64,000 bases of DNA, taken from assembly GCA_011800805.1 (NCBI GenBank), contig MPNW01000034.1, forward strand, positions 115,323 to 179,322, in the 5' to 3' direction. Below are positions 1 through 10,258 of this stretch, in pieces. The notes beneath the pieces were generated by a model. That model was not told the origin of the DNA and did no database searches. It saw only the letters and a program-made list of their open reading frames with translations. The stretch comes from Hirudo medicinalis. Lineage: Eukaryota; Annelida; Clitellata; Hirudinida; Hirudinidae. The translations under genes were made by a program, and so were the position numbers. How positions within the stretch are numbered: the stretch's first letter is position 1; each line of letters begins with the position of its first letter.

Positions 1-506
1 TCGCTACCAGATCATCAAAAACTTTGCTTCTCGTGCTGTCACGTGCACGTCTTCAATGCAAACAGTATGCAAAGCAATCACTCCACTTGAGCAATATTTA
101 GATTTTCCACTCGAATATTTATCCATAATTTAAAAACAAATTGGTGAAGAATTAATAGTTTGTTCTTCATTAAAACGAAAAAGGAGAAACTGATGTGAAA
201 ACGAAATCAAACCTGAAACATCAGCAACTCAATGCATCTCTTTGCATGAAAAGTTATGATTAAAAGTGGGTTGAGTGAATCAAAAATTATCATTAAGATC
301 ATAGAGTTGAAATGATTGTTAAGAGCAGAGGAAGCCAAGGTGAACAAGTTCTGCCCAACAAACCCTCACAACCAGAAGAGGCTCTCTCTCAACAGCAGGT
401 TCTCCTGTTCAAATTTCAGACAACAAGCATGAACCACTTCCGACAAGAACAACGTGAACGATGATCAGGAGCACGTGCAACAAAAGGACGCAACGATCGG
501 TCACCA
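1..506. other. SPTLC2 intron sequence at left edge
   Basis: This lies downstream of the last visible SPTLC2 donor (GTTGGT, minus strand, 508-503). I looked for the next conserved exon on the minus strand and did not find it. Nothing else is recognisable. Confidence 0.5.
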
Positions 507-508
507 AC

Positions 509-2354
509 CTGTACACTCCCTCAACAATTATGAGAATCTTCTTCCAAGGCCTGCGAGTCCTTGGTTGACCAGTGAGGATGGCCTCTTTCAGCTTGTTCTC
601 AAGATCCACCATGTCTGAAAAGTCAATTTTTATAATTTTCTAATCAAGATCTCAATGTACCATGTAATTCCATCCTTTATAAGATGCAGAGTTGTGAATA
701 ACATGCTAAAATGACTTTTAACTGAATGTTATCGACAACACAATCCACATTCGTCTTTTGAAACTAAACATTCTTATTCCATTCGAAGCAAGGGAACGGA
801 CCGTTGTGCTTGAAGATGCGGACGGTGGCACAAGAAAGTCTCGCTCCCAGGATGAGAGAAGCATGGTTGAGTTCGTCACTCAGCACGAGGCAGCCCTTCG
901 TGTTTAAAAGATCATTTAGTCATCCGAGCAGACGAGCGAGAATCTTAAAAGTACTTTTGAAACGAGGGCAGGAATGTTCATGGAGTTGGTGGCGAAGCCC
1001 ATTCCGAACACGACGGAAGATTCGACGTCGAGGAATTCAGAAACTAACTTCTCCAGCTGAGAATGGATGTCAAGGTTTCCTTAAACATTGCAGTCGCATT
1101 TAAAAATCATCAGGACGTTACTACGACCATTAACGATCGACTCATTTTAAGTTAATCGGCAAGAACGGAAGCGTCGTTCGAACCAAATTCGTGTCTGGAA
1201 CTGCAAAGTCCTATGCCGTATTTGGACGTGGCTCGTTCCGTCATGCCGACAGATTCTCCGGAACATTCGGCAAATCCGAGATAGTTGTAGGAGCCCATGT
1301 TGATGGCATTAAGTATTTTACCTGTTTGACTGGAAATAAAGTGTGACAGGTGAAGAATGATCCGAATGAATAGCTAACAGGTATGAAGTAATCAAATGCA
1401 CTTGAAACATGATATTGAACTGATAGAACTTGCATGATATTTTTTATTCCTATTGTTAAAATTCACCCAATGCAATACAAGAGATCATTCATAAAATAGT
1501 GCATTAATAACCTAATAAAGTCACTGAAAAATAAAAGAGGTGGTTAACAAATTTATTTTTCTATGTGTAATAATACTTTCTAAAGCATGATTGAGGAAGG
1601 TAAATTTCATTAAAAGGTCATTTAGAAAGTTTATTCAAATGTTGACTCACTAAAATGTCCATCCCTGGTCATCAGTTTGTCTTTCAATTATTTTAAAGAC
1701 TGCACTGGGAACACTACATATTGGTCGATTTAAGCAATCTCTTATTCTTCTGTACAGATTTCTTGTATAAAAACTTTCAAAACTTTGATACAATGGCACC
1801 CAACCCTGAAATCAGAAAAGCTTAATGTTGCTTAAGGCAATAAGCCGATTCGATATTTCATTAAACACGTTTCATAAAACCTGCCTTGAATCTGAAGAAT
1901 TAGATTACTATCAACTATAACTCTTACCTCCTTGAATGGCTCTTGTGCAATAGGGATTTTTTCAAAGTTCCACCTTCTAAAGAAATCACGCAAATGACCA
2001 AATATTACCAAGATTCCATAGCTTACGTAGGTAATAACTGCCACAATTAACGGGGTTTCTTCAAAAAATTCCCCATGGATTGATTTCTGAAACGTGACTA
2101 AACGTTTAAAATACCCATAATTACATTTTAAATATTTTTTCAATTCAAATATTAATAAACTATCGATCCAATGCGAGGAAAATAGAAGCTTCGAGTAACT
2201 TCAGTTTTAATCTCCGAAATATTTATTTAATCCAAATAAAACTAAATATTCAAGATGAAGGAATCCGATTATATATTTAACGAACCTTATCTCCCTGCGT
2301 TTTAATCATCTTAATGGGAGAATCTTCTGGGAAATTGTTCGATTTATCCAGCAT
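509..2354 (-). CDS. SPTLC2: Serine palmitoyltransferase, long-chain base subunit 2 (5' part, partial)
   Basis: This is a PLP-dependent alpha-oxoamine synthase of the ER membrane; with SPTLC1 it condenses serine and palmitoyl-CoA in the first step of sphingolipid synthesis. Exons on the minus strand are 2354-2286, 2086-1928, 1805-1651, 1329-1184, 1079-955, 895-802 and 614-509. All are GT-AG and all phases agree, giving about 284 residues of a protein usually near 560. Recognisable family segments in order are [17 protein letters not shown] (membrane helix), [25 protein letters not shown], a [15 protein letters not shown] block, [20 protein letters not shown] and [20 protein letters not shown]. 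The exon that should follow (MEGSIVRLPE-type) and the PLP-lysine region are not in the window, so the gene continues to the left. The first exon (MLDKSNNF...) is inferred from phase and position, and the N-terminus is poorly conserved in this family. The rest is near certain. Confidence 0.95.
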
Positions 2355-3859
2355 ACCTAATAACTATTCCAGTGTCGGCTTCTGGGCACACATCCTATAT
2401 TGTTGATTTCGGTTATCAGAGCAGGTTATAACTCGCAAAGTTCGTCGATGGCTAATTTGTGTCGCAACTGTGAATTATTGGAAAACCTAAAAAGCCTTTA
2501 TTACCAAATTGACTTAATTTCCAACGTTTCCAAGGGTGGGTCAACTCACTGTACCCCGCTACAGCATAGTACGTATCATCTTCAAAGACACTCTTGTCTA
2601 AAACTGCAAAAAGCGCTTCTGTTCAGCTAGTCTTTCGACTTAAATTTTACTTTAAATATTTAAATTTAATTAAGAAAAATTGTGAATAAAATATCATCAA
2701 TCTTTAAATCGTATCAAATACAAAAAGAGAAGAGCTCTGTCGAATCAATTATAACCCAAGTCATGTGGTTATTTAAAGATCCCAAGAAATGGTTCATGCG
2801 AGACAGGAATTTTTACTTGAAATTATGTTAAATATTTGGGGGAGGTTGCAAAATTAACATAATTGCCATTTGTTAATTTTATGAATCCAGTCCAACTAGG
2901 CGCTCATGAGGCCTTATAAATTAACTATAGTTATTACATAAGGCGTTAATTATGTAATTCGTTAATAATAAGTTCATTTTGGGTTAGTCACTTTCAAAGT
3001 TATTATAAATCAGACATATATGAAAGATATATGCGATGATGGATATAAGAATAAAATGCGAGAAATATTATTGTGACCAATACCCATTTTTATGGATAAC
3101 TTCCATATAAATTAGAATATCTAGCTGAAATTCTCAGAAATTAAATAAAAAGGTTATTTGTAAGCACCTTTAACGTTTTCTTTCATGTAGGTCATTGCAA
3201 ATTATGCAAATTAACGAATTTTGGCCTAGAAATAATATTACGAGCTTCCTTATTAGGCTCATTTCACTAATTTAATGGTCTTGTTAGAAAGATAAATCAT
3301 TAAATTGTCTTCGAGGAAACTATATAAAGGGTATAAAATTCTTCCTAAAGTCCAAATCATCTCAGTTATGCAAAGGACTTTAATCAAATAAATAAATAAA
3401 TCAAAATCTCCCTTTTACATTCACTTCATTTTAGGGAAGAGGCAAGGTTTGGCGGAAGAAGATTACAATTTTAAGGCCTTCGGGAATGCAAACAACCCAA
3501 TAAGAAAGATTGCTAGAAATTAAATTAGGTCAGGAAGTGACATAAATTGTTTTTTAGATGTTCCAGACTCATATGGGGTGAAGTATGTGGGCGAAGCTTG
3601 GTCAGAAAAATCTCATTAGGGAGGCTTCACGATGAGAATATTCGTGCAATTATCTGACAGATAAGTTGGATTTTGATGCCCTTGTGAGGACAGTCTGCAA
3701 CTATCTTAATTCCAGTGGCCAGCTGAAGTTCGAAATGAACGTTGAATGACCATTACAAGGAAAGACGTCTCTGCTGGACCAAACAGATAGCCAATTAAAA
3801 TGAAAAGTGCGAAAGGAAAGGCACATGAAAGGAAGGCAGGACTCTCAAAAATGCATCCA
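2355..3859. other. Intergenic, 5' of SPTLC2
   Basis: AT-rich sequence upstream of the inferred SPTLC2 start codon. The short open frames here resemble no protein I know. The part from about 3430 onward may be the decayed 5' portion of the Tc1/mariner copy that is recognisable from about 3860. Confidence 0.5.
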
Positions 3860-4185
3860 AATGCCCAAATGCTCTCCTTCCTTTTGTTGAAATAAAAGAA
3901 CATGAATTTCAGCAAAATAATGCTCCAATTCATGTTTCAAAGGCAACTAGAGCAATTTTCCAACATGCAAGCATGGAATGTTCCCCGACTTGAATCCAAT
4001 TGAAAATGTCTGGGGTCTTTTCTCAAGATCAGTTTATGGCAATGGACTTCAATACTTTACTGAACAAGATTCGAGAGATGTGATTTGTGTGCCTGGGGGA
4101 ACCTGGATGAAAATGTCACCAAAACATTGATTTTGTCAATGGAAAATAGATGCATAGATGTTATTTCAAAGAAAAGAGGAATAAA
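3860..4185 (+). mobile_element. Tc1/mariner-family transposase relic
   Basis: On the plus strand, conceptual translation gives LPFVEIKEHEFQQNNAPIH followed, after a one-base frame change near 3983, by PDLNPIENVWGLFSRSVYG. These are the family's 'QQDNAPxH' block, carrying the second catalytic Asp, and its 'PDLNPIENVWG' block, carrying the third acidic residue. Here the catalytic Asp is Asn (codon aat), the frame is broken, and stops interrupt flanking parts, so the copy is dead. Traces of the same element may extend left to about 3430 and right to about 4200. I could not find convincing terminal inverted repeats. The identification of the two motifs is firm; the boundaries are not. Confidence 0.85.
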
Positions 4186-5680
4186 GTCTTATTAAAACAT
4201 TATTTTATTTTATTTTAAATACAGTTTTTTGACAAAAATCTGAAGTTTATGAATTTTTCTTTAGGCTGTCTTCTTAATAATATTTCTATGCAAAAAAAAA
4301 TGGTTATTTGTGGAATTTTCACTTAATTCTTAATCAAAATTAAAAAAAACAACTTACGAGTTATAATCTGTAAGGATACTACGTATTTTATCTTAATTTG
4401 GGCTTTATAAGCTATTTTAAACTTAAGTTATCGTAAAAAAATATAGACTGTCGTAACCTTTTTTCTAGAACTTCTATGACAATTGAGGGCAAAGCTTATT
4501 GAACGTAAATTCTTACATCTAAACTAAGTTCAAGAACTGTCACAAAAATAAAATGTTTGATGCCATATTTGACGTGGAATCGCTACAAAGATATTAAAAA
4601 AACGTTGAAAGATGGACATAATACGCATTGTTTCAAGGTTCAAATCGCAGGCATTGGGACTTGTACTCATATTTGGACCTTAGGTACTTATATTTGTACT
4701 TGAGACGCAAGTGCTTGATCCAAAGTTTATAAGCCACTATTAATTTTCTAATGTTATAGTGCTACATGTATGACATTGACAGATGTTCGCATGTTTAAAG
4801 CAAATATTGGCAAAGTGATGCAGGAGAAAATTTAAATAAAATAAAACACTATAGTACGAGGTATTTGCAGATTTGTTTTTGGTACATTGGGATTGTACAG
4901 TACATTGAGCATAAGTAAGCATAAGCCTTCAGTACTTGCACTTAATCTCAAGTCTTCGCACCCAATGGGGATGCAGCCACTGAGGGTTATCCTCAAAACT
5001 GGTTCATGAAAAGTTAAAAGAGGGTTACATAAATCACAAAAGCTAGCACTTGTGATGGTCCAAGTCTAAAAAATATTCCTGTAGGAAGAATGCAATCAAC
5101 AAAGCGAAGGCATTGTTGTCCATGTTGCTCTAAGGAAACTCACTTTTACATAATTATAAATAAATATTTATTTGTTTGACAGGCAGAAAAAAATATAAAG
5201 CACAAATTAAGAGTTTCCTATTAATAAATGAGCAATAATTGTCCTGGAGAAAAATATTGTGTAACTCCTCAAGTGGACTCCATTTAAGGTTTAACGAGGC
5301 TGTTTGTAATCTTTACGTATAAGAAATTTAGAGAAAGTCCTTTGACAAACTTACATTGATATTTGAGTTTACGATTCATTGAAAGTATTAATACTATATG
5401 GAGCGTCAAGAATATTATTTTATTAATGAAATACTTTATTTCAGCAATCATAAGGGGTCGTCCATAAAAGACGTCAGCGAAACATTTGCTGTTTTTTATA
5501 CAGGATTTTAAAAAATAATGTTTAAAGAAGATTGAAAGGGCGGGACAAATATTGTCCAAGTTCCAAAAGTGCGGAATATGTGGTCTTGGATCATAACATT
5601 AGATGGAAATTAATTTTAATGTGGTTTTAGAAAATGGTGGACTATATTCGTGAATGTTATGCAAGTCATAAGAAATATGA
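4186..5680. other. Intergenic, nothing recognised
   Basis: AT-rich sequence with only short, low-complexity open frames. I see no exon with a family match, RNA gene or repeat array. Confidence 0.4.
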
Positions 5681-5699
5681 ATGGTGGAGCCTTAAATAA
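5681..5699. repeat. Target-site duplication of SINE copy 1 (left)
   Basis: This 19-base direct repeat matches 5821-5839 at 18 positions and brackets the SINE exactly, as expected after LINE-type target-primed insertion. Confidence 0.85.
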
Positions 5700-5820
5700 T
5701 TGTTCATTAACGTCCGTTGCATAGCTAGATGATTAGGACGGTGCTCCCGCAACGGGATTCGAGTCCGTGCTGCCATCGTGAGAGGCGTAAGTCTTCACCA
5801 TTTGACCATGCGGGGGCACC
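5700..5820 (-). mobile_element. tRNA-Glu-derived SINE, copy 1
   Basis: Read on the minus strand, the first about 80 bases fold like a tRNA. The ends GGTGCCCC and GGGAGCACC can form an acceptor stem with one mismatch. An A-box-like TGGTCAAATGG, an anticodon-loop segment CTCTCAC as in tRNA-Glu(CTC), and a B-box-like GACTCGAATCC follow in the right order. A 30-base 3' tail starts CGTCCTAATCATC and ends GGACG, with a possible short hairpin. The element is flanked by atggtggagccttaaataa (5681-5699) and atggtggagccttcaataa (5821-5839), an 18/19 target-site duplication. A second copy lies at 55372-55482. It is not a functional tRNA, because of the mismatched acceptor stem and the fused tail. Confidence 0.88.
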
Positions 5821-5839
5821 ATGGTGGAGCCTTCAATAA
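5821..5839. repeat. Target-site duplication of SINE copy 1 (right)
   Basis: Right-hand partner of the repeat at 5681-5699. It begins immediately after the element's first base as read on the minus strand. Confidence 0.85.
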
Positions 5840-6191
5840 AAACAGAATTTATATAGGAAGTGCATTATGACCGTGAATACATCATGAATTTGAAATATGC
5901 CAAATAAATCATTATCGACAAATTTAGAGCGAATGTCTTATTATTAAACTTCTTTTAAAACTTTATTCTATAATCAAAATTATTGGTTTATATTTTTTTT
6001 AATCTACCATCATTATCGTTGACTTAACAAGTCCATCACCTGATGATTCACCTGGCTTGTGCTGCGTTTACAGATCCAAGCTCTTTCTGCCTTGTTATCA
6101 AATAAAATAAATAATTTTTCAATTGCTTTCTTAAATACGCGTAACACATTTAAGCGTTAAAATATTGTTATCTTTATTGAATTATTGCAGC

Positions 6192-6571
6192 CAGGGCCGG
6201 ATTAAGCCTTTCATAGGTCAAGGCACATTAGATTTTACAAAAATTTAGGCCATGGTCAAGCGAAATTTTTTTTCTAGGATGGCAACAGTAAAATAAATTT
6301 AATTTTTTTTACATTTTCATTTTTCCCACCTACATTATCAATGTACAAAACGTATATTTAAAATACATACATAAAATATTCAACACATTTCGGCTCTTCT
6401 TCCTGGCAAAGATGTCTGTCTCGTCAGAAAAGTTTAGAGAAAGAAGTGGTTCGCATTCAACAGACAAGAGAGTGAGGCTGGACAACTTCAATTGTCCAAT
6501 ATTTCTTTTCTCCTTATTAATTTTTTTCATGTCGTAGACCACAGGCATGCCTAGGCCTTAATACGGGCCTG
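6192..6571 (-). mobile_element. Internally deleted hAT-superfamily DNA transposon
   Basis: The left end reads CAGGGCCGGATTAAGCCT and the reverse complement of the right end reads CAGGCCCGTATTAAGGCCT, which are imperfect terminal inverted repeats of hAT type. The exact 8-bp sequence attgcagc lies immediately outside both ends (6184-6191 and 6572-6579), the duplication size characteristic of hAT insertion. Inside, on the minus strand around 6390-6500, the frame encodes LKLSSLTLLSVECEPLLSL and then a DIFARKKSR-like segment, as in the C-terminal dimerisation region of hAT transposases (LSSLALLSIE...FA.KKAR). The rest of the transposase is missing, so this is a non-autonomous deletion derivative about 380 bp long. 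Confidence 0.9.
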
Positions 6572-6579
6572 ATTGCAGC

Positions 6580-8422
6580 TCTGTTTGGACCTTACAAAAT
6601 ATCTAGAAATGAATTTTAAACACCAGATGTCCTCCTAAATTTTGTCAGATTTTATTTAAAAATTAAGAAAAATCTTCCCACTTAATTGCACACAACATAA
6701 CAAACGATAACATTGCGGTGGTTCAAAAAAACTCTTCCAGCTGTGGACAACTTCGCCTTCCACCGAATTAGAAGGCCTTGGACTCGAGACCAATCTTGAA
6801 TTCTTTCATCAATTCCAAGCAAACACCGTCCTTGCAGTAAAATGTCTGTCCTGTTGATTACATGAAGACTTTGTGACGTAACAGTGTTTTCTCAAGTTCC
6901 ACTATTCTTGCCCCAAATATTTAGATGTGCAGATATTCTACAACATATTCTTGGTATCTTTGTTCATTTCTACCTTTTGATGCAACACCTGCGAGGCTCT
7001 TGTTAACAATTAATCTGTCATCAATTAATGAGAACTTCTCAGTTATATGTGATCTTCGTCTTCATCATTCTAAATTTTCAAATGGATATTCAAACCAAAG
7101 ATTATGAAGACATTGGATATCCGATGTTTCAGTTCTCTGTTATTGTTATTCCTTGAATTGTTATTGTTACCAACTTTGGTCCAAACCAATTGTCTGACTG
7201 TTTTTATTGTTAATTTTAATTTATTTTTTCATATATTTTATATTAATTTATTAAATGTTGAATGTATCTTTATCATTAAATTATTTTTTATATTATATCT
7301 CTAAGATATTATCCTTTTTTGAACCTCTTATTGAGACACAAAACCCAAGTACAAATGAGAACTCAAAAAGGAAATGATCGTCCCAAGGAAAAAACTCCCG
7401 ATGACGGACGTCATCAATTGCCAGGTATTGGAATTTTAGTGCGTTTCAATAAAATAAACTAAAATAAAGAACATTCGTTGGTAATATTCTGTAAACGAAC
7501 AATGAAATAATGAAATGAAAAATGGGAAATAATGAATAGTCGATGAATTACGAGTTGACAATAAAATATTTTAGTGCTTCCTTAAAAGCATTAAAAATTA
7601 AACACCTATTTTAACTCGAAATAAAACCATTTGTTGTAATCTTTAAACATTGTTGTTCATTTGGCTTGCAATATATTTAAATGTATTTTCATCGGACAAG
7701 AATGAAATCAATTCAATGCGAATGAACATCCAAGTAAGCAACCGAGAATAAGATAGCAGGTGTTTAACGTAGGACTGAGGAATTGATGGAGAGAATAACT
7801 GATGACAGCACATGACTTGTGATGAGCATGTTTGCAAATTATTTGTAACACGTGATTGCAGACAGAGGAATCAGTAGCAGAGTTAATGGCTTGTTTCCGC
7901 TATTTAGTTAAGCACATCCATCCGACCATCGCAACACTATTTTCTAACAATTCTAACGACCATGCGGGCTCTGAAAATAGTTTCTTGTGTTTGAAGATCC
8001 TGCTTTTTGGAAATACTTTCTGCTCGAATATTGTTTTAATTAATTCGTATTTTTTCGAATATTGGTCAGCGTTTGTTTGCTCGATTTCAGCGGATATTAG
8101 TCGTGATTTGTTTTTTTTTTTACAATCATTAATTTGTTGTTGTTGTTGTTTAATCGTCGGTGAAGTTTAGAAATTCAAATAACTATCTTCAAATAACTAT
8201 CCGTGAAACTTGGTCATCAACCCTCTGCAAATCCCAAAGTAACAATATTCCTTCTCAAGGAGACGTACAAGCATCATTTTCAAGCTTTCACAACTTTCGT
8301 TTGAGTTTACTTTTGCAAACACGGAGTAAAATATTGGAAACTTTTTAATAATTATTCGCTAATTGATATTTATTTTAAATGTCAAAATCTTCCGTTTGTG
8401 TAACAAATAACGTCGAGATGCT

Positions 8423-8457
<35 letters not shown>

Positions 8458-8828
8458 CTACGGAACTAAAAATAGATTGTTGAACGCTTAATAACGTAAT
8501 CAGTAACGCCCAGTTGATTATTTCCTGCTACAATGTTTGACTGCCACTCTTCACAATCATTTCATTAATTCTGCGTGGACCTTCGAAATGAGGCTGACTA
8601 ATTTCATCTTGTGTTTATAAACATTCGTATCGATAGTTAAACAATTATCGTGTCCTCCTCTGTTGTGTTTGTTCGTCGTCTGTCAAGGATCACCTGCTCT
8701 CAGACAAATCATGGGAAACAATTTATTGAAACAATAATTTCGACTTTTTTTTCATTGTTTACGTCAATTAAAATGATGTTACAGAGTAAATAGATTTTAT
8801 TAATTAGAACAATTTTATGAAACAATCG
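6580..8828. other. Intergenic, 3' of the FoxG gene
   Basis: AT-rich noncoding sequence. It holds an (AG)n microsatellite at 8426-8454 and a possible FoxG polyadenylation signal (AATAAA on the minus strand) near 8793-8798. The short open frames at 7.6-8.3 kb have no recognisable family. Confidence 0.45.
8426..8454. repeat. (AG)n microsatellite
   Basis: About 14 uninterrupted AG dinucleotides. Confidence 0.95.
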
Positions 8829-9959
8829 TCAACACTCATCGGGTTTAATTCTGCCTAGAATTCGATCGACCGTGAACAGCTTGCTGGAATTTGTGATTTC
8901 CACATTCGAGGATTTTTTCAACTCCTTGTGGAAGTTCCCCTCCAGAGTCGAGTGAAGACCTTCCCGAACGATGGGAATTTTGACTTTGAAATCATCGACT
9001 CCTAATTGACGCCCACGGTGCTGATGAGAAATGTGAACAACGCCGTGGTTATTCGTGGAACGTGATTTTAGGAGGGGGGTAGGGGTCGTGCTGTTGGACG
9101 AATGATTATCATCCAGGTAATCATCTCCAGCCAGGTAGGGTCTCGAATCGAAACATCTCTGGTCGATGAGGAGCGGTTTTGCTGCAAAGGTCTGCGGTTT
9201 GAGGTGGTTGAAGAATCTCGTGTCTAAGCAGCGATTGTTGACGCGATGCTGGTAGAGGAAAGGGGAGAAGTGGCGTTGGCAGTGTTGGAAGTAGTTGTGC
9301 TGGTAGTAAGCGTGTTGGAAAAGGTTCAGAGGAGGCATGAATGGGTCGTGCTGAGCCATGACGGCTGCTCTCCTCACGGCTGCCAATCGAGTTCTGACGG
9401 CGGCAGCAGAACTGCTGGAACTTCTTCGGCGCAGTTTGCCAGTCGTTCCTCCGATGAAGACATCGTCTGCCGAAGGATCCAACATCCAGTAGTTGCCCTT
9501 ACCCGGATCGTCGTAATGTCTCGGAACTTTGACGAAACATTTGTTGAGACTCAAGTTGTGTCTGATGGAGTTCTGCCATCCTTGTTTGTTTTCTCTGTAG
9601 TAGGGGAAATGCCTCATGATGAACTCGTAGATTCCGTTGAGAGTCAGTCTCTCCGACGGACTGTTGCGAATGGCCATCATTATCATGGCGTTGTAGCTGT
9701 AAGGAGGTTTCTCCGCCCGGATGTCCTTCTCCGAGTTTTGAACTTCCTTTTTGTAGTGACCTTCGTCGTGAGGTGTTTGATCGTTGCTTTGTTTCTCTGA
9801 GGTTGAGTCTTAATGTTAGGAAGTCGTCTTTTTATCATTAATAAAGGTATTTTGTCTCTGTCATTAGTGATAGATGATAAATATATGTAAGCACTGATAT
9901 ATTTAATATCAGTAATGAGTAATCCAAAACCTCAACAGTCAATGTTATTATATTAATAA

Positions 9960-9996
<37 letters not shown>

Positions 9997-10220
9997 ATGA
10001 TTATTCATGTTTTAAATGAAATATATATGTGAATTATATAAACACCTGATTGGCTTTCACGGCCTCCTCTTGTTTCATCCTCAAGTTCGTCATTCTCCGT
10101 CGAGTCTTTGAAATTTCTGTCAAAGATTCCTTTTTGTTCATCTTTCTGCTTGAAAGCGAGGACTGACGAGATGTTGAACGAGTTGATTCTGCTCATCTTT
10201 TCGCAATCAACGCCTCTCAA
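8829..10220 (-). CDS. FOXG: Forkhead transcription factor, FoxG class (BF-1 / sloppy-paired type)
   Basis: This is a nuclear DNA-binding regulator; FoxG proteins pattern the anterior nervous system and usually repress through Groucho. Exon 1 is 10220-10046 and exon 2 is 9796-8829 (phase 1 junction, GTGTTT donor, cctcag acceptor), giving about 380 residues. Residues 14-21 (SFNISSVL) are an eh1-like Groucho motif. The forkhead domain spans about 87-180, opening EKPPYSYNA and holding the helix-3 sequence [17 protein letters not shown], then GNYWMLDPS and the FoxG-typical [15 protein letters not shown]. Downstream is a His/Gln/Tyr-rich stretch. The frame of exon 2 has a stop just upstream and no other Met before the forkhead, which requires the upstream exon. 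Translation could start at Met1 or Met9. The intron is unlike the intronless vertebrate gene. The orthology class is confident. Confidence 0.93.
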
Positions 10221-10248
10221 ACCCTTTTACGGGCTGAAAATAATCGAC

Positions 10249-10258
10249 CTGTCAATCA
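10249..10258 (-). promoter_or_regulatory. PBX-MEIS/PREP consensus site upstream of FoxG
   Basis: The minus strand reads TGATTGACAG, the textbook PBX-MEIS/PREP composite site, 29 bp upstream of the first possible FoxG start codon. The match is exact, but a 10-mer can occur by chance, and function is inference. Confidence 0.3.

Noticed and set aside
5700..5820. Functional tRNA gene
   Set aside because: The acceptor stem is mismatched, the 3' end is fused to a tail, and a target-site duplication shows it is a retroposed SINE.
9246..9800. Plus-strand open frame of 184 codons
   Set aside because: It is antisense to FoxG exon 2, an artefact of the codon bias of the real gene, with no family resemblance.
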